From NCBI GenBank assembly GCA_037447655.1, contig JBBHKE010000605.1, positions 53,855 through 117,854 of the forward strand: 64,000 bases of DNA, read 5' to 3'. The position numbers and the translations under genes are program-made. A model generated the notes under the pieces. That model saw only the letters and a list, made by a program, of their open reading frames with translations, did no database searches and had not been told where the DNA came from. The DNA is from Zygnema cylindricum. Its lineage: Eukaryota > Streptophyta > Zygnematophyceae > Zygnematales > Zygnemataceae. Positions 33,178 through 43,061 of this stretch are shown piece by piece (position 1 is the stretch's first letter; each line of letters opens with the position of its first letter).

Positions 33178-34401
33178 AGGTGATCAATAGTTTGAGGAGA
33201 TGTTCTTGTTTTTTTCCGTTGTTCCCAACGTTTTTCCGTTTTTCCGGTTTTTGTATTGAAATAAAGAGATTGTTTTGGAGTCTCGCGATATTTTTCGATG
33301 AGACAAAAAAGTGAAGCTTGACAAGTTAGTATTTAGAATCGTAGATGACAAGCCGAGCAAATTTTATCCTAGTGACATAGACATGTTTTGGCTTTTTTTC
33401 TTTTTCTTGTTCTTCTTTCCTTTTTTTTTCTTTCTGGGGTTTAATGGTTAGGGTTTAAAACTCCCTTAATTGTGGAGTTTAGGATTTTTTGGAAAGTTTA
33501 AGATAGTCACCATTTGATGGTTTTTCGATGGAGTCGTTTTTTCTCTTGTTCTGCTTCACCTTTTTTTTTTTTTGGTTTGAAATTGGGGGATATAAATTGC
33601 CTTAAATAGTTCGGGATTTTGCAAAGTTCCAATAGTCAACCAGGCTTTTTTAGGGCTTTTAGGTTTTTTAAGGTTTTTAGGGTTTTTTAGGGTTTTAGAG
33701 TTTGCCAAAACAATGTCTCCAAAAAAAAAACAACAGGAGCAAAAAACGATATCAGTGTCACAAGCCGAACGATCGCACCCATTTCTTTTTGATTTTTACT
33801 TCTCCCATATGTAGTTTTTCAATCACTTCCATCAAATGCCAAGCCATATTGTGTGAAATTGCATATAAATCAAGATATTTACTCAAGTAATTACTTTCAA
33901 TTTTGAGCAAATGCCAATTACTCCCTACCAAAATAAATAAACTCCAAACTTTCGGCTAAGTCTATATGTCATTGCTTGTCCATTGAATAATGGTCAAAAG
34001 AATTTCTAAAGCTGTATTCTTGTGTCTTCCTTTTGCTGGTTTTTGCCTCTTTGGGTGTCTTTGATTTATGTTCCATTTTTCAACGTGTTCGTTTCGTTCG
34101 CCTTCTCTTACTTGGTTGCTTCCCTCCTCAATTACACCGCTCATCAGTGATAAAGATTTATTAGTGATAATGCGAAATTCAATTTAATTTGGGCAAGGAG
34201 GTGTGGCAGATTGTAGCCCACGCCCTTAAATAACATTGTTCACTTTATTTTGTGATTTTGGGCGAAAAAAGTCGCAATCGAATTAGTGTTATTAACACTA
34301 ATAATGATGAGCGGTGTAGTTTTCTTTTTTTGGCATTGCCACCCCTTTTTCTTCCAGTGGACTCAAATGGTTTACCATCGCTCTTCTTTGACTTATTGAC
34401 C
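33178..34401. other. 3' flank of the isomerase gene and intergenic sequence
   Basis: An AATAAAG polyadenylation-like signal lies at about 33259, some 80 bp after the stop codon. Degenerate telomere-like repeats (TTTTAGGGTTTTTTAGGG) lie at about 33640-33700. A short stretch near 34283-34318 resembles the end of the MITE family. No gene is supported. Confidence 0.5.
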
Positions 34402-34671
34402 ATGTCCGGAAGCACTTATTCTCCCCTTCTCCCTCCCCCACCACCACCCAAACCGCGTAAACCAACCTCTACATGTTTGAAATGCCTTAGGTTTCGTAAT
34501 CATTTTCCGGGCAGTGCCGGTTGCGCCCGCCATACACGGAGTTGTCATCATTGTGTGGCCTTCGGTGGTCTTTACTCTAGTATCATTTCTCAACCGTCTT
34601 CGACCACACTTTTGTCCGGCCCTAAAGCAGTCTGTGATTTTGTCTGTGACTTACATGTCTTGGGGGTGTAT
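34402..34671 (+). pseudogene. Non-LTR-type retroelement, first ORF, upstream segment
   Basis: The frame begins MSGSTYSPLLPPPPPPKPRK and continues with a Cys/His cluster (CLKC, CARH, CHHC) that could bind zinc. It is cut at 34671 by an LTR element and resumes at 38939, since removing the insert and one copy of the 5-bp duplication restores the frame ...LGVY-NLGSPRPWF.... I do not recognise the protein with certainty. Its link to the reverse transcriptase downstream is by position only. Confidence 0.5.
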
Positions 34672-35834
34672 TGTTGAAATTTAAGTATTTTATAGGTCTA
34701 GAGATTGTAAAATAAAAGCCAAAACAATGTCGACTTGCCTCTAACTCTTCACTCAAGTCCCCACACTTGTCGCAGTCACTGAAGACTTGAGGAGGAGTTA
34801 GATCCATAGCTGCCAAGGCTGTCCAAAGAGGATAGAAAGGCAAATCTCGATAGAGTTACCTAAAATATTTGTCGTACCCGAATTTGATTCGGGTACCTGC
34901 CGTCCATCAAATTAGCCGAGAGCCTAACCTATAAATCTAGGATTAATGATAGGATATATGAGGTTTGATAAATATTTATTATGTTACACGTAGATTAGTT
35001 CATTAAACGGGATATAGATACGTAATGCATAGATACAGTTTTTGTACACTTTTAATGTACTATATGAAACGGATACCTCGCATTTGTTTCAAACACGAAA
35101 CAAATACCGCGCGTATATTTTCAACGGCTTTAGTTGTATCCGGTTTTGATCGGACGGCCACGACGATCACGAAATATGTACTTTTGGCGTTTTACTGTCT
35201 TCGCCACATCATGTGACACGTGGCGCAACGACGTTGGATTGCGACAACTCCAGAGATCACGGGAACAAATCGCGATATGACACGTGTCGACATTTTGGCC
35301 ATATCGTACGATGGTCGTACAGAAAGTACACCGGCACATGTACTTTTTTGTACGACACAGTAATTTGATTGGTGCCGTACGTCAGTAGATAGAGTTTTAG
35401 AGAGAGATAGACCTTAGAAAATTTAGAAGGTAGCAGCCTCTCTCCGAGAGAGCTCCTGTACAAAAGGGTCATCTTTGACCATTCATATCTATCAATTTAC
35501 TTGACCATTTTAAGTGATTCTTTTTGCAGCGGACTCACGGGAGTCCACGCTACACAGGAGTGTAGTCGGTCAGAGTTTTTGCCTGCCAGGGTGGCTGCAT
35601 TTCTAAGGGAAAGTCAAAGTGGGTGAATGTGTCCAAAACTCATATTCTAACTTTGCATTCTGTGGTGGAACTGAGCACACAGAAAGTCTTATTTCACACG
35701 GGTGAAACTATAATGGGTTTGCGATTGTCAAGGGGTCAGTCATTTGGGTTTATATCAACTTGGAGTCGGCACTATCTAGATAAGCTTCTTTTGGATCTGC
35801 GATTTCTGTGGGCAATGGAGCACACACAGTTTCA
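34672..35834 (+). repeat. 5' LTR of the gag-only element
   Basis: This 1163-bp LTR starts TGTTGAAATT and ends AGTTTCA. It contains the GTAC-flanked inverted repeat (about 35316-35355), a CACGTG core (ACACGTGTCG near 35280) and the promoter-proximal TAGATAGAGTTT block shared with the other LTRs. Confidence 0.92.
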
Positions 35835-35849
35835 GGTTATGGGCCCACC
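35835..35849 (+). other. Primer-binding site complementary to the initiator tRNA anticodon arm
   Basis: GGTTATGGGCCCACC starts directly at the LTR end. It is complementary over 15 bases to the anticodon arm of plant initiator tRNA-Met as I recall it (GGTGGGCCCATAACC). Its ATG (35839-35841) is in frame with gag. Confidence 0.82.
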
Positions 35850-37689
35850 ATCTAGGGTGTCTATGTTTGATGGAACATGCTTCACTTATTGGGGATTTAT
35901 GATGGAGGGATTGCTTTTCGAGAAACACTTATGGGGAATTGTTTCAGGACAAATGAGATGTTCGCCCAGTGGCTTTGGAGGAGCTAACTATAGAGAATCA
36001 TCTGAGGCTGCCCAGTATATCAACCGAAGTTCAAATGCAACGGAAGGTGAAGGGAAAAACCTTGCTGTGGATGGGGAAATAGGCGAGAAGGAAAAATGGA
36101 CACCTATGGTGAGGGGAGCTAGGCTCTCAGCTATGGTACCACTTCTAGGGATTAAAACTGAAAAAAATGACAAAAAAATATGGGAATACAAAAACACTAT
36201 AGCAAAGCATCTCATACTTAGAAACGTGTCTAAGTCCATAGGTATCACTCTTATAAACTTAACGAAGTCTTTAGAGATATGGGAATCACTAAGTCAGATT
36301 TATAAGAGTAAGACTATTCAGAGGCAACAATTAGTAAAACAAGAAATAGATGCCTATGTTTATAGAGGCGGTAGCATGATAGAGTTTTGCAATGATATTG
36401 CTGCGCTATATGTTGAGCTTGCTAGTGCGGGATATGTAGAATTTGAGGAGAGGAAGATTAATACACTATTAATGAAACTCCCGGATGAGTACGAAAACAT
36501 CATTTGTCGTATGCAGGCAATGAATGTCTCCTCATGGACTTCAAGCTTTACCATTGGGATAATTCTTGTGAGGGAAAGCACTTTGGAGCTTCGTAGGGGA
36601 AGTGACAGAGTGAATGCATTTACAGCAAGTGGTGATTGGCGGAAGCGTGATGAGAGGAACGGCGGTGATGAGCGGAAGCGTGATGAGAGGAAAAAAGACA
36701 AAGGTAAACCTTATCGGAACTTTGGTAGAAAGAGAGGGAGAGGAAAAGAAACGAGAGCTTTGAAAAAAGGGGTTTGCTTTTTTTGTAGGGAACCGGGTCA
36801 TTATATAGAGGAATGCCCTTGTTTGAAAGAACTTAGAAGTTGGAATGTGGATGAGGAGGAAGAAGGGGAAGAGGAGAAAGAGGATGAAGATATGTTGGAG
36901 CTTCTCCGCATCGGTAGTATGGGTAAGAGAGAAGAGCACACAGAAATTCCACGTAAGCAACAGTGTGCTTTTGGAGGTATAAAGGAAGTAAAGAGAGAGG
37001 AAATACTTGAGGGAGTTCAAAATATTGAGGATAGTTTCATAGATATTTTGGAAACATTAAACTGGTCGGAAAGGGAGACTTCAACGGATTCCGAGGAAAG
37101 GGGAGACGTGAAACTAGAAGGGGTTCTAAAAGATAGGGGAGAAGAGGAATGTTTAATGAAAGGTATAGGGGAGGGGAAATATTTATTGGGAATAAATTTA
37201 GAAAGTGATAGTGGAAAGAATTCCATGGGAGAGAGTAAGGAAAGTTCAGAAAATGGGGTGAGAATCATGGATAAAAATATGAGTTCGGAAGATGTAGATT
37301 TTACGAGGAACTTAGTGGGGACTCTTGATTTAAGGATAAATTTGGGGGGTAATGGTTTTGACATCACTAATGGGAGTGATACCCTCTATAAAGGTGTGCA
37401 TGTAAAAGGGTTAGCATCTGAGTATGTGTTGCAAATTCGGGATGGGGCTGATTGTTGGAAATGGAAAAGGGAAAGTGGATTTTGGTTGGATGAAAAGGGG
37501 AGGAGGTGGATAAAATCTTTGCTCGGATTTTTGAAAAGCGGCATGCAAAATAAAATGTATGATCGACAAGATGAAATTATTTTTGGTCATCGAATACACT
37601 TTCTTAAATATAAAGGTATTTGCTTAAAGCTTCGTGAAGGAAAAAGGAAAAAGGAAAGGAAAATATATATAAATGTATGTTGTTTTTGA
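35839..37689 (+). CDS. Gag protein fused to a remnant of pol (non-autonomous copia element)
   Basis: Counting from the ATG inside the primer site, the ORF is 616 codons. The frame is open further upstream to an ATG at 35623 within the LTR. The gag N-terminus shows MFDGTCFTYW and LFEKHLWGIVSG, followed by the usual middle part (LTKSLEIWESL, RRQQLVKQEID-like, KLPDEYENI). A zinc knuckle of CX2CX4HX4C type (CFFCREPGHYIEEC) lies at about 36775-36816. The ORF then runs through the start of protease (QCAFGG) and, after a large deletion, a trace of the end of reverse transcriptase (KYLLGINLE). It ends in a diverged RNase H (NLVGTLDL, ITNGSDTLY, WIKSLLGFLKSGMQ). In RNase H only the first catalytic Asp is recognisable. 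An acidic, Lys/Glu-rich linker lies between. An ORF this long after such a deletion suggests selection on Gag. Confidence 0.82.
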   Translation: MGPPSRVSMFDGTCFTYWGFMMEGLLFEKHLWGIVSGQMRCSPSGFGGANYRESSEAAQYINRSSNATEGEGKNLAVDGEIGEKEKWTPMVRGARLSAMVPLLGIKTEKNDKKIWEYKNTIAKHLILRNVSKSIGITLINLTKSLEIWESLSQIYKSKTIQRQQLVKQEIDAYVYRGGSMIEFCNDIAALYVELASAGYVEFEERKINTLLMKLPDEYENIICRMQAMNVSSWTSSFTIGIILVRESTLELRRGSDRVNAFTASGDWRKRDERNGGDERKRDERKKDKGKPYRNFGRKRGRGKETRALKKGVCFFCREPGHYIEECPCLKELRSWNVDEEEEGEEEKEDEDMLELLRIGSMGKREEHTEIPRKQQCAFGGIKEVKREEILEGVQNIEDSFIDILETLNWSERETSTDSEERGDVKLEGVLKDRGEEECLMKGIGEGKYLLGINLESDSGKNSMGESKESSENGVRIMDKNMSSEDVDFTRNLVGTLDLRINLGGNGFDITNGSDTLYKGVHVKGLASEYVLQIRDGADCWKWKRESGFWLDEKGRRWIKSLLGFLKSGMQNKMYDRQDEIIFGHRIHFLKYKGICLKLREGKRKKERKIYINVCCF

Positions 37690-37715
37690 AGGGAGTTGAA
37701 AGTAAAGTAGACTAG

Positions 37716-37728
37716 AAAATAAGGGGAG
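37716..37728 (+). other. Polypurine tract of the gag-only element
   Basis: AAAATAAGGGGAG lies immediately before the 3' LTR, identical to the tract of element A. Confidence 0.88.
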
Positions 37729-38933
37729 TGTTGAAATTTAAGTATTTTATAGGTCTAGAGATTGTAAAATAAAAGCCAAAACAATGACAGCTTGCCTCTA
37801 ACTCTTCACTCAAGTCCCCACACTTGCCTCTAACTCTTCACTCAAGTTCCCACACTTGTCGAAGTCACTGAAGACTTGAGGAGGAGTTAGATCCATGGCT
37901 GCTTAGGCTGTCCAATGAGAATAGGAAGGCAAATCTCGATAGAGTTACCTAAAATATTTGACGTACCCAGGATTTGATCTAGGTACCTGCCGTCCGTCAA
38001 ATTAGCCGGTAGCCTTAACCTATAAATCTAGGATTAATGATAGGATATATGAGGTTTGATAAATATTTATTATGTTACACGTAGATTAGTTTATTTAACA
38101 GGATATAGATACGTAATGCATAGATACAATTTTTGTACGATTTTAATGTACTATATGAAACGGATACCTCGCATTTGTTTCGAACATGAAACAAATACCG
38201 CTCGTATATTTTCAACGGCTATAGTTGTATCCGGTTTTGATCGGACGACCACGATAGGCGCCCCGATCACGAAATATGTACTTTTGGCGTTTTATTGTCA
38301 TCGCCACATCATGTGACACGTGGCGCGACGACATTGGATTGCGACAACTCCGGAGATTACGGGAACAAATCGCAATATGACACGTGTCGACATTTTGGCC
38401 ATGGCGTACGATGGCCGTACAAAAAGTACACCGACACATGTACTTTTCTGTACGACACAGTAATTTGATTGGTGTCGTACGTCAATAGATAGAGTTTTAT
38501 AGAGAGATAGGACTTAGAAAATTTAGTAGGTAGCAGCCTCTCTGCGAGAGAGCTCCTGTACAAAACGGTCATCTTTGACCATTCATATCTATCAATTTAC
38601 TTGACCATTTTCAATGAATCTTTTGCTGCGGACTCAAGGGAGTCCACGCTACACAGGGGTGTAGTCGGTCAGAGTTTTTGCCTGACAGGGTGGCTGCATT
38701 TCTAAGGGAAAGTCAAAGTGGGTGAATGTGTCCAAAACTCATATTCTAACTTTGCATTCTGTGGTGGAACTGACCACACAGAAAGTCTTATTTCAAAGGG
38801 GTGAAACTATAATGGGTTTGCAATTGTCAAGGGGTCAGTCATTTGGGTTTATATCAACTTGGAGTCGGCACTATCTAGATAAGCTTCTTTTGGATCTGCG
38901 ATTTCTGTGGGCAATGGAGCACACAGAGTTTCA
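37729..38933 (+). repeat. 3' LTR of the gag-only element
   Basis: This 1205-bp LTR is 42 bp longer than the 5' copy, mainly because a segment starting TTGCCTCTAACTCTTCACTC is duplicated at about 37794-37858. A short extra piece (GGCGCCCC) lies near 38257. It ends GAGTTTCA and is followed by the TGTAT duplication. Confidence 0.92.
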
Positions 38934-38938
38934 TGTAT

Positions 38939-39558
38939 ATAATTTAGGATCCCCTCGTCCGTGGTTCTACACCTGTATAGTCGTGCGGACATTAGTACAG
39001 GATGCCCTACACCTCCCCTTGTCCCACATATCTTCCAATCCTACGGACATTGCTCTTTGGCACAATATTCCTATGTTCTCTATTAAGGTCTTAGTCGTAC
39101 CAGGTCGTGGAGGTGGTAGTGGGGCTAGAGAAACTATGGCGTGTTGTCGCGATTCCTTCGTGGTGACTGGAGGGCCCTCGACGGCGAGCATGAGGATTGG
39201 AAGGCCCTCAACGCTGAGCATGAGGATTGAGTGGCCAGTGCATTTTTCACACAGCTTGGTCCATTTAGACCGTTAGATGTCCCGTCCACTTATCGTCGAG
39301 CTGTTCATTTGGGATGAGTTGGTGAGCTTTCTCGAGCGGTCGGGGCTCTTTGAGAGTTCATCCCTGCTCCCCAGTCTTCTTCCACCATCGAGGACCTTCT
39401 CCCCTTTATCCCGTTCAATCCTCGCAATTGAGCCTTTTAAGGGTTTTATTCTAGATCGGGAGACTTTCATTAAACCCCTTACCCCTTCTCCTCACCTCTT
39501 AACGGGAGGTCCATCAGGTAGAGTGAATGAGTTATTTGGCGATTTTTTGCCCCCATAG
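38939..39558 (+). pseudogene. Non-LTR-type retroelement, downstream segment of the first ORF
   Basis: This continues the frame interrupted at 34671. It includes LPLSHISSNPTDIALWHNIP, a Gly-rich stretch (VVPGRGGGSGA), a tandemly repeated short unit (PSTASMRIGRPSTLSMRIE), then an in-frame stop at 39273-39275 and a second open segment to 39558 with SPHLLTGGPSGRVNELFG. I recognise no domain. Confidence 0.5.
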
Positions 39559-39593
39559 TCAGGTGCTTGGGGTTTTGATGTGTTTTTTCGAGA

Positions 39594-40866
39594 ATGATCT
39601 CTTATTGCTCCATTCTCCCTCAGATCTATGATCTTCTCAAAGAGTCGCGCCTTGTGGTTGTAACTAAACCTAATGGGGAAATTCGCCCAATTAATAAGGG
39701 AGAGGTGTTATTCCGATTGGTGGCAAGTGCCATATGTACCCAGCTCCAACCAGCATTTTGTGATTATTTTCCTCCTCATCAGTTTAGAGTGGCAAATCAC
39801 GCAGGTTGTGAGTTCGTGGTCCATGGGATTCGAGCTTTGTCAGATGTATATCCGGATTGGTTAGTCCTTCAATTCAACGTTTCCAACACTTTCAATACGT
39901 TGTCAAGATGTCATTGTTTGAGAGCTTATGGTTGCCCCTTCTCCAGTTGTCCAATTATTTCCCCTTTGTGAGAGCTTGTTGTTCTGTGACCAACAACCTT
40001 TCCTTCTCTTCTGATGGTGATTTGGTCCCTCTCTCCCCTTGACGGGCACCCGTCAAGGCGACCGTCTTGTAGGACCTTTGTTTACCCTTACCCAATATCG
40101 GGTTCTTTGTGCTTCCGCTGTCGCTTTCCCTTCTTGCCTTTTCCCTTAGATTGCAAATTATGCGTATATTATTGGCCCAATGGACAAAGTCGTGCGGAAA
40201 TATAATTTCTTCGAGGGTCATTTGGTCGAACTCAACCTTTCTATCCAACTCTCGAAAGGTGTTATTTGGTCCCCTCGAGATATTCCACTTTCCTTTACCC
40301 CCCCCGTTGGATTCCAGGCCCCTCTTTCTAACAACGGCATTCGTATGTTGGGTTGCCCACTTGGTTCGAATACTTTGGTGACCCAATTTCTTTATGTTGC
40401 TTTTTAGATAGGTTTGTCCCATTTGAAGGACCTTTCTAACCTTCCCAAGTCCCAAGTGGCTTTTGCTTCGTTGACTAGGTGTTTCCCCCACCACCCATCT
40501 TACCTTACTCGAGCTTCCCCCCCCACCGCATAGTTTGTCTCCTCTCTTGATCGCCTCATGGACGTCCTTCACACGCTGTTAGGTCATGGGGCATTTGATC
40601 GCGAGTTTGAGCCTGCTGCAAGCATTCAAGTAACCATTCAAGCAACCCTTCAAGTCTGGGGGGGTTGGGTTTACTATCAATTGTCCATGTTGCCCCCACT
40701 CCCTATTTGGGAAGTTGGTGCCTTCTTCCCTCCACTCTTGTTTTTCGCTTCTTGGTCCGGGACACCCCCGTTCTTGCCACCGCGGTCCCTCAGGTTTCTT
40801 ACGGTGTGTTCGCCTTCCACCAGTTCTTGTTGGACGTGTCACGATCTCTTTCTCCTCCTGCTTTAG
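39594..40866 (+). pseudogene. Decayed reverse transcriptase of non-LTR (LINE-like) type
   Basis: The clearest part (about 39640-39910) reads VVVTKPNGEIRPINKGEVL, FRLVASAICTQLQP, PHQFRVANHAGCEFVVHGIRA and PDWLVLQFNVSNTFNTLSR. This is the palm of a LINE-like reverse transcriptase; the expected D of the first catalytic motif is replaced by N (FNVSNTFN). Downstream, frameshifts scatter the rest over three frames, with GTRQGD-like sequence near 40045, PMDKVV near 40180, GIRMLGCPLGSNTLV near 40340 and AVPQVSYGVFAFHQFLLD near 40780-40840. It is inactive. Family assignment is from motif recall. Confidence 0.7.
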
Positions 40867-40894
40867 TGGATTAGCAAGTTCTTTGCACCCTTGT

Positions 40895-41960
40895 TGTTGT
40901 TTTGAAATGTTAGTTTCGTGCGTACGCCACATTTTGTGCGCACGCAACGTTTCGTGCGTAGATTATTACTGGAAATAATGTGGTGGTACAAATAGAGGTT
41001 CGAATGGATTTGTGGATTGTGGGGAGTAATTGAACGATTGGAATGAAAAGGACATGAGGGAGTAATTGAGTGTCTTGGAATACGTTTGCAAATGGACGGC
41101 GGATCGAGTAGGGATTCGATGTGAAATATACGAAATGTTGAATATGCACGCGGCTAGTATGGAGCGTCTTATTTAGACATGTGTACTTTATTTGCGACAG
41201 GCGCATTCATTGCAAAAGACGCAATTTCAGTACGGAAAAGACTTTGAAGGTACGGATTAATTTGGGCAAGTGGGTCATGGTATATTTGGAGGGCGGATGG
41301 CGTCCGCCGACTTTTTTTTTTTAAGAGATCACAATTTTGATGACGCGGTATCAAGTGGACCGTACCCATGTGATGTCGATTCACTACGTGGTTTCGTCCA
41401 CAAGTGACTTATCAAGTTGATACTCAGTACGCGGATTTTGCGGAAGCGTCGTTGTAAATATTTTGATTGAACATTGTTTTGTCTTTTTGTGCATTAACTA
41501 TTAATGTGGATTTACTCATTTTTGACATACCTTGAAGCATTCGGGTATACCAACATTAATACAGGTAGCTGGTAGATAACGTATAGCTGGTATGCCTCCG
41601 TACATTCAGCAGTAAGCTCTTGTATATATCTGTATGACTTAGTCATTTTAGGACTTAGGAACCTTTTGAACCAAAAACCTGTTTATGGTGTTTTTTTTTG
41701 TAATTTTATATGAGGATTACTCTCAGATCTGTAGGCAAAATTATATGAAATTCAGCATGTGTGTTCCTCTTGCATTGTTAATATATTCACAGATTTTCAG
41801 GCCTATTGTGTCCCTAGTCTGTGTTTTACTTCATTGTGAAGTTAGTTTGTTTTATCAAAGTTTAGGCAGACTGTTTTTTTGCAACTTTGATTAGATGATG
41901 TGATCACTGTGTTTATTATTTTTTTCTAAAACTTTGTGAGGTTATTTTATAACCTAAATA
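40895..41960 (+). repeat. LTR of family G (5' end clear, 3' end not resolved)
   Basis: It starts TGTTGTTTTGAAATGTTAG, directly after the end of the non-LTR element, and resembles the LTR starts at 63228 and 54458. Its later part (about 41590-41850) shares ATGCCTCCGTACA, TTAGGACTTAG and ACAGATTTTCAGG-type blocks with 54840-55050. I could not find the terminal CA or a target duplication, so it may be truncated. The end coordinate is approximate. Confidence 0.6.
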
Positions 41961-42079
41961 ATATCTGTTAAAAAAGTTTTAGCTTGTTTTGTTAGTTTTG
42001 TTGAATTCTGTGTGTATCCGAAGTAGGCTGATTCTGGGGTAGTCTGTGGTGCTTCCGAGGGTAAATCCATGTCTAGAAA

Positions 42080-43061
42080 TGGCTATGGACAACAAATGTC
42101 ACCAACGATTCTCTGTGAGGATGTTTTTTATTCAATAGGAATCGCCATTGTCCTTTAAATTTCCCGAATACTCTATCCACTACCATCCTAAGTGATGCAT
42201 GCTAAAAGTTAAACTTCGTTTGCAATGGATTTAGTCGTGAACAAGGGTACGACACTATCAAGTTAGGGTGTAATGCGTAGTTGGCATCCCCTACAAGGTA
42301 TAAAAAAACATTATTACTTTCCCATTGAAAAACACCAACACTTGCATGCATTTTTTTCTTGAAATCTTCCCCCAATCAGGATACTCTAAAATTTTAGAAT
42401 CATGAACTGACCCCGCTGATCCCATATTTAAGTCGACAAATCTTATTCGGTGGTCTACAAGCGCCTCCACTACTGTTGAATATTATTTTTTTGCATCATA
42501 ATAGTGTATTAGGAACATGCCCTTCCCAAGTGTAATTTGAATATGTGTACAATCTATAGCACCAACAAAGTTTGGTAACCCTTTATTTTAATCAAAAAAA
42601 TCATTTGTCTCTTGCAATTCTTCCTCCGTCGACCATCAAATACAATGTTGTAGCTTTTCAACAATTGCCTCGATGACCTTCCAAAAGGATGTATACACAG
42701 TTGAGGTTCTTACAGCAAACTCCTCTGAAGTATGTATCAATCCCCCTTGATGCCCTAATCTCATCAATGCAATTAGAATCTGTTTTTTCAAAGACAACTG
42801 CATGTTAGGTATGTTTTGGAGGCCTTGGGGATGGTTGGTGATCAACTCATGTTGTAGTTCACTAACCAAAAAATCCAAAGTATCCGCTTTGAGGCGGAAA
42901 AGTTGACGGAATCGCTCGTCGTTGTAATGTTGCAACTTCTTATTTGCCCAATGTGTCGACCTAGGTTTGATATAATATAAACCAATTGAATGAGGATAAA
43001 CACTTGTTGGATGAAGGAGTGACCTTGTTGTAATGTCGACCACCAATTTTGATATAGCCAT
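42080..43061 (-). pseudogene. PIF/Harbinger-type transposase remnant
   Basis: Read on the minus strand, the first 141 codons (43061-42636) are open and include FRLKADTLDFLVSELQ, KKQILIALMRLGHQGG and TVYTSFWKVIEAIVEKL. This is the helix-turn-helix-like N-terminal half of Harbinger transposases. After a stop the DDE part continues in pieces: NFVGAIDCTHIQI (first Asp, about 42560), YLVGDANYALHPNLI (second Asp, about 42290) and RMVVDRVFGKFKGQWRFL (about 42150). In the last block the usual catalytic Glu reads Asp. Several stops and frameshifts make it inactive. I could not identify its terminal inverted repeats. Confidence 0.8.

Larger units (their letters stand above)
34672..38933 (+). mobile_element. 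Non-autonomous copia LTR retrotransposon with a single gag ORF
   Basis: A structurally complete 4.26-kb element has two similar LTRs, a primer site, one long ORF, a polypurine tract and a perfect 5-bp target duplication TGTAT at 34667-34671 and 38934-38938. Protease, integrase and most reverse transcriptase are missing, so it depends on proteins made by other copies. The LTRs are near-identical in most blocks, and the ORF is open, so the insertion is recent. It fits the gag-only terminal-repeat type known from plants. Confidence 0.92.

Noticed and set aside
35835-35849. GGGCCCATAACC matches considered as a tRNA gene fragment
   Set aside because: Only 15 bases match, always next to an LTR end, and the rest of a tRNA cloverleaf is absent; a primer-binding site explains it.
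39277-39558. Frame after the stop at 39273 considered as a host gene exon
   Set aside because: It continues the retroelement frame and leads straight into reverse transcriptase sequence.
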